Positions 36,268-46,426 of a DNA stretch of 64,000 nucleotides are shown here, piece after piece. Within the stretch, counting starts at the first letter, position 1. Each line of letters starts with the position of its first letter. Position numbers and translations under genes: made by a program. This DNA is from Pseudevernia furfuracea (taxonomy: Eukaryota; Ascomycota; Lecanoromycetes; Lecanorales; Parmeliaceae), in the NCBI GenBank assembly GCA_022315425.1, contig JAIUPT010000013.1, positions 868,001 through 932,000 of the forward strand, written 5' to 3'. Below the pieces are notes generated by a model. The model worked only from the letters and a program-made list of their open reading frames with translations. It did no database searches and was not told where the DNA came from.

Positions 36268-37331
36268 ATGACGGACCAATCAGCTGGTATGCCTCCCTCT
36301 TCTATAGTTTCACTATTCTTGCTGATCCTTGTGCAGCTTGGCCCATAGCAGATGCTGGGCTTTCTCAGGAAATATTAGATCTGGTTCAGCAAGCTTCACA
36401 TTACCGTGAGTCTGCTTCCTTCTCTGAGTGGTCTCTGTCTATGGGAGTCGTATTACGAGTCGCAATATATCTTGGCAGTCATATATCCCTTTGAATTTGT
36501 GTCGTGTGGTCCACACCTTTCCGTAGAGCGAAGAAGCTGACTCCGGAATCCGTCTAGGCCAACTCAAGAAAGGGTCTCCATACCTTGCCCTTCTCACGCT
36601 TCAGGGTCTTCGTGCTAATAATAACACGTAGAGCGAATGAGGCTACAAAGACTTTGAATAGAGGCACATCAGAAATTATTGTTTGTCACACTGTGTGCAT
36701 ACATGATAGGATGGCATCTAACACTAAAGAAATTAGGTCCTCGCTGCAGATACGGCTCCACTCGCTATCTTACTACATCTACCGCTGTTGTGTAAGTAAC
36801 CATGCTGAGGTGCTTTCTTGCCATACACTGACCAGCAAATGTAGGCGAAGATAAGAATGCAAGTGACTGTCCTTAAGCGAACAGCTAGCAAAAGCTGATT
36901 TTTACGAAAGGTACCTTATGTATACGTGCCTTCTAAGACTGCCGTAAGTGTGCATCTTGAACCAGTCTTTTGAAAGACAAACGCTGACTCCGACGTGTCC
37001 TAGTTGGGAAGGGCTTGCGGTATGCACATTTTTGAAGCAGATTCTTCATAGAGCGGATTGTTTTTCGAGTGTCAAGGCGTGTTCTAGCCGCAAAGGCTTT
37101 TGAGCTATCTCGTTGCTTGAGGTTTGTCTTGAAGGAGGACTGCTAATTCAGAAATATTCGTAGGAGTATCAAGGGCCGTGATCAGCGCAAGTATGAGATA
37201 TTACCTCTTCGATCAGCATACTGGAGCTACTGGAAGCTAACGGAGAAGTAGGCATCACCACGAACGAGGCTAGCGAGCTCATGGGGCAAATACAATCGTT
37301 GAAAGACAAAGTGGAGAGACTGATGGTCTGA
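36268..37331 (+). CDS. SNU13: Snu13, U4/U6.U5 tri-snRNP and box C/D snoRNP protein
   Basis: Ten exons (36268-36286, 36337-36405, 36558-36573, 36632-36680, 36737-36791, 36845-36858, 36911-36943, 37004-37019, 37164-37190, 37252-37331) total 378 nt, i.e. 125 residues, the usual size. The product reads through the whole L7Ae/15.5K fold: ILDLVQQASHYRQLKKG, the RNA-binding GANEATKTLNRGTSEIIVLA, LLHLPLLCEDKNVPYVYVPS, LGRACGVSRAVI and the C-terminal helix LKDKVERLMV. Snu13 binds kink-turns in U4 snRNA and box C/D snoRNAs and nucleates particle assembly in nucleus and nucleolus. Nine introns interrupt it; exons of 14, 16 and 16 nt are too short for ordinary gene finders. Intron 6 begins GCAAGT, a GC-AG intron: using the nearby GT instead would shift the frame. 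No open frame longer than about 30 codons matches the protein, so it is easily missed. Confidence 0.93.
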
Positions 37332-37860
37332 GGTGAAGATACGGAGCTGCGTGAGCTGATGGCTATTTCGTTGGGTATGAAGAGGCTAAGATTCGTGATA
37401 CAAAAGTTCGTGATGATCGGATGGCATATATAGTGGACTTGACTGGCTACGAGGTACTGAGGTTAACTCCTATGCAGGGCGGACTAATCAATCCGGTTGA
37501 CACTTCATACTAATCAAGTATCCATGCTGTGATTGGGTTCCTTCACCCGAATCATCTTATCTTGAATCTTTTCTCTATCATGGGCTTAGATGTCTATAGT
37601 CTTCAACCTTCAACATATTCAAACCGCGCTGATGTTGTTGTGTTACCCCAGCATAGACCCTTATCGCCCTGATTCCCGTCTTTTCACGCTAGCATATCCA
37701 ACTTTCACCAGGCTCACAGTATTTCTGCTTGAGTCCAACATCGAACATCCTACCCGTTACAACTAAGTAGCCGACCTCAGTCATCCGTACCAGCGACTGA
37801 AACCTCACAGCCAGACTTTCACCACTATTACATCAGTTCGAATCTCCACTGATATTAGCG
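37332..37860. other. Intergenic region
   Basis: SNU13 terminator and sequence of unknown role before the decayed BTB fragment. No exon seen. Confidence 0.35.
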
Positions 37861-38070
37861 ATGTTTGACGATCCCAAGGCCTCCACAACTCCTTCAATTA
37901 TGGACGTGGATCTCCCTGGCAATGTCTTCTTGCTTCTCGGCTCTTCCAAAAATGTGTTCCTTCGCGTATCTTCCAGGGCTCTTCGCCTAACTTTGCCCCG
38001 TCCTTGCTGCATTAATCAGCCTCAGATTTTCAGAGCGTCAGCCGTTACAGAAGAAGAATCTGTGGAATGA
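37861..38070 (+). pseudogene. Decayed N-terminal fragment of a BTB-domain gene
   Basis: A 69-codon frame whose product matches the start of the intact BTB protein at 38354-39387. PSIMDVDLPGNVFLLLGSS aligns with AATMDADRAGDLVLVIGSG, the next residues VFLRVSSRALRL with RSIRASSKALSL, and INQPQIF with SNPPQIY. About 12 residues between the last two blocks have been lost or frame-shifted, and the frame stops soon after. No continuation of the domain is seen to 38350. It lies on the opposite strand to the intact gene, so it looks like an old inverted duplicate that has lost function. Confidence 0.6.
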
Positions 38071-38353
38071 GATGGCTGTGGAATGAGATTATTTGTGTAG
38101 AGGACGAAATGTGGCATTTATATGCAGATGGGTGTCTTCAATAATCAAGGCCAGAAACTCAAGTATACTTGTATCATTAATCAATACTTCTAAGCAGGTC
38201 CTTTCATATCTTGATTCGGTCAGCTAGATTTTGATTGGTGCACTCGCCTAGTGTATAGACTAATAACCAAATGCTGTAAGAGCGCCTGCTTGTCCCATGA
38301 TTGCAAGCTGCGCCAGACTATTCCCAATTCAGCTATTTTTTTTCAAATGGCAG

Positions 38354-39387
38354 CTAGCCAGTACAGAGGTATCGAAGACGGGCATGACAATTTCCTTGGT
38401 GCGAGCTGGTTTTTCCTTTCCGCACGCAGCACAAGCATAGGCCTTTCTGCGCGTCGACCGCCCTTGTTATCATAACTATCAGTTCCCGTTTAAATGAGGT
38501 GTTGTCCTCCTCGACGAATTTGGCGATTCTTTTTTGGATGTAGTCTAAGTTAATCGTATTGACTTGACTTGAAATTGGCCAAATATGGATTCGATATAGC
38601 TCGTTGAAGACGTAGCCGGCGTTGATTAAATGAGATTCGCCGATTAGATTTCGAGCACTATTCTCAAAAAAACGAGCCATGGTTTGGTCGATCATTGAAG
38701 AAAGGTCAAGTAGCGCAGACTTGCGATCTTGGTTGATTGAAGCTTCACGGCGAGAAAGACAGTTAGTACTGAACAGGTCTGGGTCTGGCCAACTCAGGGG
38801 TCGATGTCCGGCTTACCGTATAAGTCCTGAGGAAGCAAAGCGAGAAGCTCATCTCTTGTGGCCCTCGGACGGTCAGCTATTTGGTACTGCATTATGCTAC
38901 TGGAGCTGATCCAGAAACCCTGTTGGTTGTCGAAAGCATACGCGAGCGCCAGCATGTTTCCGTAGTCTCCAGATGATTCGAAGCCTGACTCGGGGTGCAG
39001 CCATACTTCACTCCAGGGATTGAACGCTAAATCTGCGTCATATTTGTCGCAAAATAACGCCATGTTCGTGAGTTGATTGAACGACGGCCCGGGTTGCTTG
39101 CCGTGATATTCTCGGAAATGAACGAGGTGACAGAACATGGTGACAGCCTCAGGATCATCCTCTGGAAGATAAATCTGAGGAGGATTTGAAGAAGACAGGG
39201 CTGAACCCTCCGAGAAACGACTAGGACTGAACATCGCAGCCAAGACAGGCGAAGCCAAGCTGAGTGCCTTAGACGAAGCTCGGATAGATCTCTGATTTTC
39301 GCCAGAGCCAATGACTAACACCAGGTCACCTGCACGATCCGCATCCATCGTTGCGGCTTGCGTCGGCGTCAATGAAGTATCTGCCAT
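38354..39387 (-). CDS. BTB/POZ domain protein
   Basis: Two exons (38817-39387, 38354-38727; 89-nt intron) give 314 residues starting MADTSLTPTQAATMDADRAG. Residues 20-110 form a BTB fold of the fungal type: GDLVLVIGSGENQRSIRASS, SKALSLASPVLAAMFSPSRF, then IYLPEDDPEAVTMFCHLVHF. A helical region follows. The second exon (residues 191-314) is partly helical and ends with clustered Cys and His (LCLCC...HQGNCHARL). Such proteins often act as substrate adaptors of Cul3 ligases or in protein interaction; no specific role can be given. Splicing joins PQDLY to DRKSALLDLSS; without it the frame stops at DIDP. Start chosen at the Met after a Ser/Thr-rich run that looks like leader. Confidence 0.75.
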
Positions 39388-40938
39388 ACTTGTGGATGTC
39401 GAGGAGGTGACTTGGTCTGGAGGTGAAGTTGCTGGAAAAAAGGAGAACGTTTGCCAGGTGGACAGACTTAAATAGCTAGATTTTAGCAGAGTTGTGTCTA
39501 AGAGTGAAGAATGCAAGAGCAACAGATCAGGATTGTGTTAAGAAGCAAAAATGAAGTAAGTCGAATGTGTTGGGTACGTTCGCTCTTAGCTTTAACAAAA
39601 ATTCGAGGAACACACTCTTAACACTCTGAAAATTTCGACCATGTGATCGTACCAGCCTACTATTACGTGGCAATCATTGCATGCACAGTGTTAAGTCAGG
39701 TAACCAGCAACTCCCCATACACAAGCACCTTACTCAAAGTTTTTGACTGTACGGCGCTCAGTCTCATTGGCGCTGTTCTTGACATTCAACTACAGTTATA
39801 ACATCGTCAAGGGAAGATGAAATCAATGAGTGACATAGATCTGACTAGGTATTCGCGATATTGAGGAAAAAATGCTGGTTTCTTCTAACAACATTATCTT
39901 CTCGTTCTCGATCGTATGATCTAATGACAGCGACATGCGCTAGAAGATTCAGTGCCACTCGAGAGCTACGAAGTCATATCCCGGAGGCTGATGCTAACAT
40001 TTTGATGCCAACCTGTCGAGGTTGTCTTATGCCGGAGATCTGTATTGGTCTTACTGTTACTATGGCGGTAAACGATGTGAAAAGCCGAGTTCCCATTTAC
40101 TTTCATTGGCGTGCAGAAGTTGCAGGAATTCCAATTGATCGGTTGAGACAAGAACTAAGAAGTGAAAGCTCGTGTTAATTGGCATCGAAGAGATCTTTGA
40201 GGTTGAATCCAGTGATCATAGTACCATGGTCATTCATTCTCGGGCTAATATCACAGTCTCGAGTCCTTGAATCTGTTCGGAGCAGATTAGGCATATCTTT
40301 GGCCGCTCGCAAGGCTGCGTGGTGTTACTCAAACTTGGTAGGCTCATCATGAAAAGTTTCGTCCCAGAACGGCAAATACTGCGAAAACTTCGTCCAGTTC
40401 TGTGGGGCTCCATCCTTGACATGTGTGTTATACATATGCTATGTTCGCGCTGTAGGCGAGGGGCTGTTCATCTCGGTCCACACTGTCCCTAGTATCTTCA
40501 GCATTGATACCCGATGCCAATCACCATTCTCAAACGCGGTAGCCAAATCTTACAAGCTTGCTCCCTCGTAAAGGGCAGTCACACGTTTACTCTTACACGA
40601 AAATAAAGAAAGAAAATCACATGTATCGGAGCATTAACAATCACCTGTTCATCCTGCAACTCGAGCACACGCTTCACCAAAAAAGAACCCATCTTAGGAA
40701 ATCCCTCGGCATCAGTGCTGGGGCTTGTACTGATCTTGCAACCTCGAAATACAAAAGGGATGATTATCCTGGAGACCCGAGAGTGGCTGCGCTGTCATAC
40801 ACAGAAATCAAAAGGGAATCCAAATTGCCACAACTCCAGCTGACAGGCATGCAAAGGGTAGTGACCGCTATTTGGATTGTGCAAGTGTTATGAGATCATG
40901 ATAACCCACCATAGAAGCCCCCGAACTCCAACTCCATG
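39388..40938. other. Intergenic region containing a decayed coding fragment
   Basis: Leader of the BTB gene, the fragment listed at 40176-40551, and sequence with no visible feature. Overlapping small frames on both strands are not convincing. Confidence 0.4.
40176..40551 (-). pseudogene. Decayed coding fragment of unknown family
   Basis: One reading frame stays protein-like for about 124 codons but for two in-frame stops. It begins DLATAFENGDWHRVSMLKI, continues LGTVWTEMNS, then a TAG, then GAPQNWTKFSQYLPFWDETF, then a TAA, then HAALRAAKDMPNLLRTDSR and ends ITGFNLKDLFDAN before a TAA. Both internal stops could come from CAG and CAA by a single C-to-T change. No start codon or flanking exon was found. 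The family is not recognised. It may be a relic of a gene or of a transposon-captured segment. Confidence 0.35.
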
Positions 40939-41479
40939 TTACCAACCCCACGTCCCCGGGCCCCCTTTGACCCTCCCCTCAATATCACTCGTAACCCAAC
41001 CTCCATAGAAGTCCCCCGGCTGCGGCTCTACTTTCTCCCCATCTACATAGCATTCCCAAGGCCCTGCATAAAGACTAACAAAGCCTTTGATCGCTTCAAA
41101 ACCCTTGGTGGGAGATTCATAACTCCATGCTCTGTTGCTTATGACTTCCTTTTCGTCGTTGGGGGATTGAAGGTTCCAATATGTAGCGCGCCCTTTCCAT
41201 TCGCAGAAAGAGGTGTGGGATGAAGGGTGGAGAGGGAGGGCAAAGGCTCCGCGTGGGATGTAGTAGGCTGGGAGTTATCAGTAATAGGAACCTTTTGACG
41301 ATACGTAGTATAGACTCGGAAATCATACTTGGAGGATGCGTTGTTTCAAGAACCCAGTACGCGTCTTTGGTATCTGCAATCGTTTGCTCACGCCATTTGA
41401 CTTGAAGGTGGCGGGGAGTCTTTTCGAGAAGGGGCGGCCGAGGGAAGTTATGCACGTTGAGTTTGGGCTTTGGAGGCAT
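40939..41479 (-). CDS. DUF427 domain protein
   Basis: Two exons (41329-41479, 40939-41267; 61-nt intron) give 159 residues. After MPPKPKLNVHNFPRPPLLEK the protein carries one DUF427 domain: KDAYWVLETTHPPTYYIPRG, then SFCEWKGRATYWNL, then NRAWSYESPT and FVSLYAGPWECYVDGEKVEP, ending GGWVTS...TWGW. DUF427 is a small beta-rich domain of unknown biochemical role, common in fungi and bacteria. Splicing is needed to reach the conserved CEWKG and WSYE parts. A frame extension upstream of 41479 (35 codons, hydrophobic) reaches 41584 and could add a membrane anchor, but the shorter start fits the family better. Confidence 0.88.
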
Positions 41480-41977
41480 TATTGTGAGTGGATTAAGCTG
41501 CATAGGTCGAAGTAAGAGGAGTACAAGGCTTGCGAAGAGAATGGTGAATATCCCTCCAATTGAGCCGTATGTAGCCGCCATCAACCTCGGATTAGCATTA
41601 GATAATCCAAAGAACAGCTAGGCGAAGTTTTCAGGAGAAGTCCTTGGGTTTGTGGTGAATGTCTGGTGCTATGTAATGGGATGTCCAGTCACTTGAAAGC
41701 TGCAGTTTACTTCCACTCTCGGTATGAGCGGTCCGGATCTGCGAGAGAGGTCTTAATACTTCGACATTCGGCCTTCGACCGAGCTATGACTCTAGACAAC
41801 TGAAACGCTGTCATAACGAAAGGTGGCTAGTATCGTACATGGTATAAGTCAAAAGACACAGAAAATGCAGGAGCGGGCAATAATGTGTCACAAAAGGTGT
41901 AAACGAAGACAGGAAGAAGACTCAAATCCGCTATTAAACCCGTCCTCCCATAAACAATAATCGTGCTCATGCAGTCA
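41480..41977. other. Intergenic region
   Basis: Leader of the DUF427 gene and terminator of the CFEM gene. Nothing else seen. Confidence 0.35.
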
Positions 41978-44161
41978 TTACCTCTCATTCCATCCCAAAT
42001 TTTTCATTGGCGACATGTTCATCGGCGGTGTCCTTCCATTGCCCCTAGCCGACTGTGGCGATCCAGAGCTCTCAAGGTTATTGAGTCCAGGACTAACGAG
42101 AATCTTCCATTTAGCCGTATTCCTGACATCCTCGTTTACCCCTGGATGCGTCCCCTGCAACCGTCCCGCAATTTCTCTAGCTTTCTCCTCACCTAGCCTC
42201 TTAGTGAGAAGGGAATCAGAGCGAGTGGGCAGCTCAGGTCTAGCTGGAGCTCTATTTGGTGGTGTTCGAGTAGGGCTCTCGGCAGCTGATATTGGAATTG
42301 AAGGATAGATGACTCCGCTGCGAGAAGGGGATCTAAGAGCTGGAGACTCAGCAACGGGTGAGAGGAACTTGCGGGCAGCTGGGACTTCATCTTCATCTGC
42401 GTCTTCGAAGCTGGTCTCTGACCCATTGGAGAAATTTGTGAGTCTGCTACTGGAGTAACTCTGCTTCCTCCTGGGTTCTTTGCGGCTGTGAGAGCGCTCT
42501 ATCGCCGCCAGGTAGTGCTGTTCGATTGGTGGCGGCGGAGGATAAGGCCTTGGGAGAATTGGTTGCTGTGTCCTTGATGGCGTCGGTCGCAGTCCTCTGG
42601 CACTTGGTGATTGCAACGCTGGAACAGGTTTACGAACAACGTCGTTTGGTGTAATCCATGCTCCCGGGTAATTACTGGGGATTGGGCGAGAAGGGTTTGG
42701 AGACTGTGGTCGAGATGCTTGCACATATGGATATACATTAGGCGGTGGCGAGCGATTGAAATCATCGTAGAACGGATCCGACAAGCTTCTTTGCCGGCTG
42801 GATCCAGGTTGGAGGTGGGCTTGGCTCGTGTCCAGGTTGCTGGGAAATCGAGGACTGTATTTCGCGTGGGGCGAATTGCTTTGTCGTGGAGCTGTAGGCC
42901 CGGATGGTCTGAGGCCTGCAGGTGCTGAGCTGTTTCGTGGAGTCACACGCAGAGGTGGAGGGAACAAGCTGTACGTTGGTTTATCGGGAAGCAGTTGTGA
43001 GGATGTCCGGTAGCTCGCTGGGGTAATTGGGTCGATGGGCGAGTGGTTCAATGATTTTGGTGGGGGTGGATGTACTGCAAGTGTGCTCTCCTCCTCTGGG
43101 TTCATATTCCTCTGATATCGATTCCACCCATCGTCACTAGAGGTAGCGGGAGTGACTATTCTCAGCTCTCTGCGGGGTGGAGGTGGATATGGAGGTGCAG
43201 CTACAACTGCAGGCGGACTGCCAGGCTGATGATTCTCGAATTCTCGACTACCAATGGCGGCCATATCAGGCGTAGTCTCCTGACTGTCTATTATCTTGTC
43301 ACCACCAAAAGACCAACCACTGTGTCGGTTACTATGCTTTCTTCGAAGGCAAAAAAAAAGGAAACAAAGGCCAAATGCAATGATAGCGGCGCCGACAGCA
43401 GCAACCGTGACGCCTGCGATTTGAGGTTTTGTAAGGACGGGCTTTGCCGCCGTCGCCGCCGCTACCGCTACGGCAGAAGACGAAGGGGGGGCTGTAGCTG
43501 AGCTCGTAGAAGATGTTGATGTTGTAGTAGGGGTAGCATTCAGTCCAACGCTACCAGATGCCGCTTTTGTTGTTCGAGCATGGTCTAAAGAAGATGAGGG
43601 CTTAGGGAAAGGTGAAGATGATACTGTCGCTGTGGCAATTACTGTATTGGTCCCGAACGCCGCGCTTGATGCACCAGGGAAAATAGACGCTGAGTCAGAA
43701 TTGTAAGAAAGATTGTTGCTGTTCGTTGGAGTCGCTCTGAGTCCGCCAGTCGCAGATGCGAAGATCGCTGAAGTTGCGGTAAGTGTAGAATGTGTGTTTG
43801 GTTTGGCTCCCTGAACGTGTGAGCAGACCTCGTAGACTTTGAGGGCAACCGAATTGTCAAAGTCATAGTCCGGGCATTCGGAGTATAGGCACTCAAGCCC
43901 GCCTTCACCAATGGTCAGGCCGGATGCGCTACTGCTCACACATAGACAGGTGAAGTCTGGAGGTGTCCCGCAGGGTGAAGAAGGGAAGTTGCTGGCAATG
44001 AATGACTCGAGGCACCCTTGGGCGCAGGTAGGGACTTCTTGAGCAAGGATTGGTGTCAAAGATTCCGTAGAGGCTGGGCCAGCCAGTGTCCATGGTATGA
44101 GAAGGAAGTGTAGAAAAAAGCCTAGCGAAAAGGCCATGGATATGCCGTGAAAGAACTGCAT
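41978..44161 (-). CDS. CFEM-domain single-pass membrane protein
   Basis: A single exon of 727 codons. A signal peptide (SLGFFLHFLLIPWTLAG) is followed by a CFEM domain with its eight cysteines at 46, 50, 64, 72, 74, 91, 96 and 113. A Ser/Thr-rich stalk (115-245), one membrane helix at about 250-271 (VTVAAVGAAIIAFGLCFLFF) and a basic stop-transfer RRK follow. The remaining 450 residues are a Pro/Ser/Arg-rich cytoplasmic tail, with a conserved-looking end (AREIAGRLQGTHPGVNEDVR, then WKILVSPG). CFEM proteins take part in haem uptake, adhesion, or surface signalling in fungi; the long tail favours a receptor- or scaffold-like role, which is inference. Start could also be the Met at codon 9. Confidence 0.9.
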   Translation of the reverse strand: MQFFHGISMAFSLGFFLHFLLIPWTLAGPASTESLTPILAQEVPTCAQGCLESFIASNFPSSPCGTPPDFTCLCVSSSASGLTIGEGGLECLYSECPDYDFDNSVALKVYEVCSHVQGAKPNTHSTLTATSAIFASATGGLRATPTNSNNLSYNSDSASIFPGASSAAFGTNTVIATATVSSSPFPKPSSSLDHARTTKAASGSVGLNATPTTTSTSSTSSATAPPSSSAVAVAAATAAKPVLTKPQIAGVTVAAVGAAIIAFGLCFLFFCLRRKHSNRHSGWSFGGDKIIDSQETTPDMAAIGSREFENHQPGSPPAVVAAPPYPPPPRRELRIVTPATSSDDGWNRYQRNMNPEEESTLAVHPPPPKSLNHSPIDPITPASYRTSSQLLPDKPTYSLFPPPLRVTPRNSSAPAGLRPSGPTAPRQSNSPHAKYSPRFPSNLDTSQAHLQPGSSRQRSLSDPFYDDFNRSPPPNVYPYVQASRPQSPNPSRPIPSNYPGAWITPNDVVRKPVPALQSPSARGLRPTPSRTQQPILPRPYPPPPPIEQHYLAAIERSHSRKEPRRKQSYSSSRLTNFSNGSETSFEDADEDEVPAARKFLSPVAESPALRSPSRSGVIYPSIPISAAESPTRTPPNRAPARPELPTRSDSLLTKRLGEEKAREIAGRLQGTHPGVNEDVRNTAKWKILVSPGLNNLESSGSPQSARGNGRTPPMNMSPMKNLGWNER

Positions 44162-45503
44162 TCATATTAGCTACCGAGGAGTAATGATACTGAAAGACGT
44201 AGTGATCGGCAGGGTGGTAGCTCGTTGAAATAGAGAAGCAGGGGCTGTGATGAAGTATGAGGCACTTGAGGTGCCCGATGTGCACATGTGAGAGTGTTAG
44301 AGTGCGTGAGTGATCATGGCTGTGTAACTTCTATACATAAAGCTGAGGGGAAGAATACCGAAAACTGCGGAACCCCGCCAAGACATGAAGCCAGCTCCTA
44401 TGCAATGCAGAAAGATAAAGAACAGAATGGAAATAATGCAGGAAATGTCAATGGAAAGTAAAGGTGATTCAAAACGACACGAAGGAAATGAAGAAGGAGA
44501 AACAACAAAACATGAGAACTGCAGAGGCAGGCGCCCATGATCTTTTTGTTGTCTTGACCGTGGAAGAGGGGGGGCAGTTCAGCATGGAGACGCTGGAGAG
44601 AGGTATGTGATCAAGGTAAGCGGAATGAGGATAGTACGTGAGTGAGTACCCATTGATAGATCACAAAGGTAAGCGCTTATATGAAATGGGGGCAATTCAT
44701 GTTATCCAACAGAGGACGACTTTGCGACATGTTCTGGAGAAGGAAAATATGAAAATTGAATGGTTGACAACTCATGTGCCCCTCAGCGAAACGCCGACAC
44801 GGGCGCGCTCTACTCTAAAGATAGATTTCACCGCAGTTAGCACACCATCCCTGTTCCGTCAACAGGTCTCCCTGAGCCTCAAAAATCTGCTCTGCGAATC
44901 CTACCGTCTAAATTCAAACTGTCATCCCCAAGCCATTCCAGACCGCAGTGACGATGACTGCAGTACGGAGTATGCTCAATGATGATATCCGACGATTCTT
45001 GACAAAACTCACCACACTTGGAGCATGATCCGAAAAGAACAAAGGCAAGGAACCGTGGACCATGCAAGGAACATTATAAGTGGCAAGCATTTGATTTGAT
45101 GATAATACGCGCATATTTATTTAGCAACAGACGCAGGTCATTGTCAGCACACATGTTGGCATGGAGAAGCTGAACGAAACAGAGGTTGGATGTTGACTTG
45201 TGCTTGAATTCAAGTGCTATGGTACAAAACGGCCAGACTAGCTAGACCATCATGGGGAACATAGTATTAAAGGGCAGCGCAACATGCGCTGGCTGCGTAC
45301 CGCTGTATTGACAAATGCTTCCGTATTCCTCACGTACCCAAAGTCTTGAATGCAACGCTCTTCCGTAGCTGCCGAGCGTCCATTGGGCGTAGCGAGAATG
45401 TTCTAGAGGGAATGTTGATATGCAGGAAACGCGTGCGGATATGATGACGGTAAGAAACTCCAGATGCCGGGCCGTCACGAAGGGAATGGAAAAGGCTCGT
45501 AGC
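44162..45503. other. Intergenic region
   Basis: CFEM gene leader and PMP3 3' region. A 114-codon frame on + (44638-44982) shows no domain and is probably chance. No RNA gene seen. Confidence 0.4.
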
Positions 45504-45900
45504 CTAGTACTTGAGGATGATGTATCTAGAGAGGTGTAAGCGATTGAATGAGAAGACCCGCGGACAACTCGTGTTTTATCGCCCAATAGCCAGAGGACCT
45601 ACAAGGCATGGATGATACCAGGAATGTAACCCAGTATTGTCAGGAGGATGTTGATCAGGAAGTCGGCATTGCAACCGCGCTCGAGGAAGACACCGAGAGG
45701 CGGAAGGATGATGGCGAGAATGATCTTGCAGATGTCGCTACAGTCAGGGCAACGTTAGTCGTGATACTTGTGTACAGCTCAACGGAGATTCAGGTCAAGG
45801 CCGAGGAAGGCTGAGGAAGGCTGCTGCGGAAAAGAGCGGAATGACTATCGTCGCTGTCGCGGATAAGAGAGCTCGAGACTTACCTTGCAGTGAATGCCAT
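45504..45900 (-). CDS. PMP3: Plasma membrane proteolipid 3 (Pmp3/UPF0057)
   Basis: Three exons (45884-45900, 45603-45737, 45504-45525) total 174 nt and give 57 residues, typical of the family. The product has two membrane helices: KIILAIILPPLGVFLERGC and then FLINILLTILGYIPGIIHAL, ending YIILKY. Pmp3 sits in the plasma membrane and affects its potential and salt tolerance. The first exon holds only 17 nt (MAFTA plus two bases) and the last only 22 nt. If the 77-nt second intron is kept, the frame stops at once after HAL, giving a 51-residue form. Intron 1 is long (146 nt). The gene does not appear as an open frame longer than 50 codons on its own strand. Confidence 0.94.
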
Positions 45901-46426
45901 GATGAATGATTAGAGGTCTTGAAACTCCTGATATATGATCCGAAAGGTTCCAAAGTACTGATTCTGTGGGCGTGGTGGGTAAAGGTGAGTGTGTTTTGAT
46001 TTTTGAAAAGAAGATTATTGCGACTTAGGGTGCAACTGACTGGGAGGATCTGTTTAATGACAAGACAAGATCCCTGTCCCTGCTATCACCGCCACAGTGT
46101 GGCTGTGCTACAACGAGAGGAAGGAGCGGATCTCGGCTGTTGCACGGAAGAAAATCTTTTACTTTACAGAGCGTGAGCCCACGTCTATCAAAACCTCCTG
46201 CTCGTCACCATGCATGTAAATATGTAACTGGCGTGGGCCAGTGAAATCACCGAGACAGAGCCGGATACCCAGGAAAGCTACGAGTACTCCATACGCTGCC
46301 AAGTATTTCTATTGACGATGCTAATGACGTTGGTAGACCTATCCTAGCTTGCTAAATTACATCCATGCTAATAATGCGCCAATAATGTTCGTGTCCCATG
46401 CCAAACGCAGGCTATCCCTGTCCCGC
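45901..46426. other. Intergenic region
   Basis: Promoter of PMP3 and terminator of the gamma-tubulin gene. No further feature seen. Confidence 0.35.

Noticed and set aside
37834..37860. GTTCGAATC, which resembles a tRNA B-box
   Set aside because: No A-box at the right distance and no cloverleaf can be drawn.
44638..44982. 114-codon frame on + between the CFEM and PMP3 genes
   Set aside because: Unremarkable composition, no domain, no splice signals linking it to neighbours.
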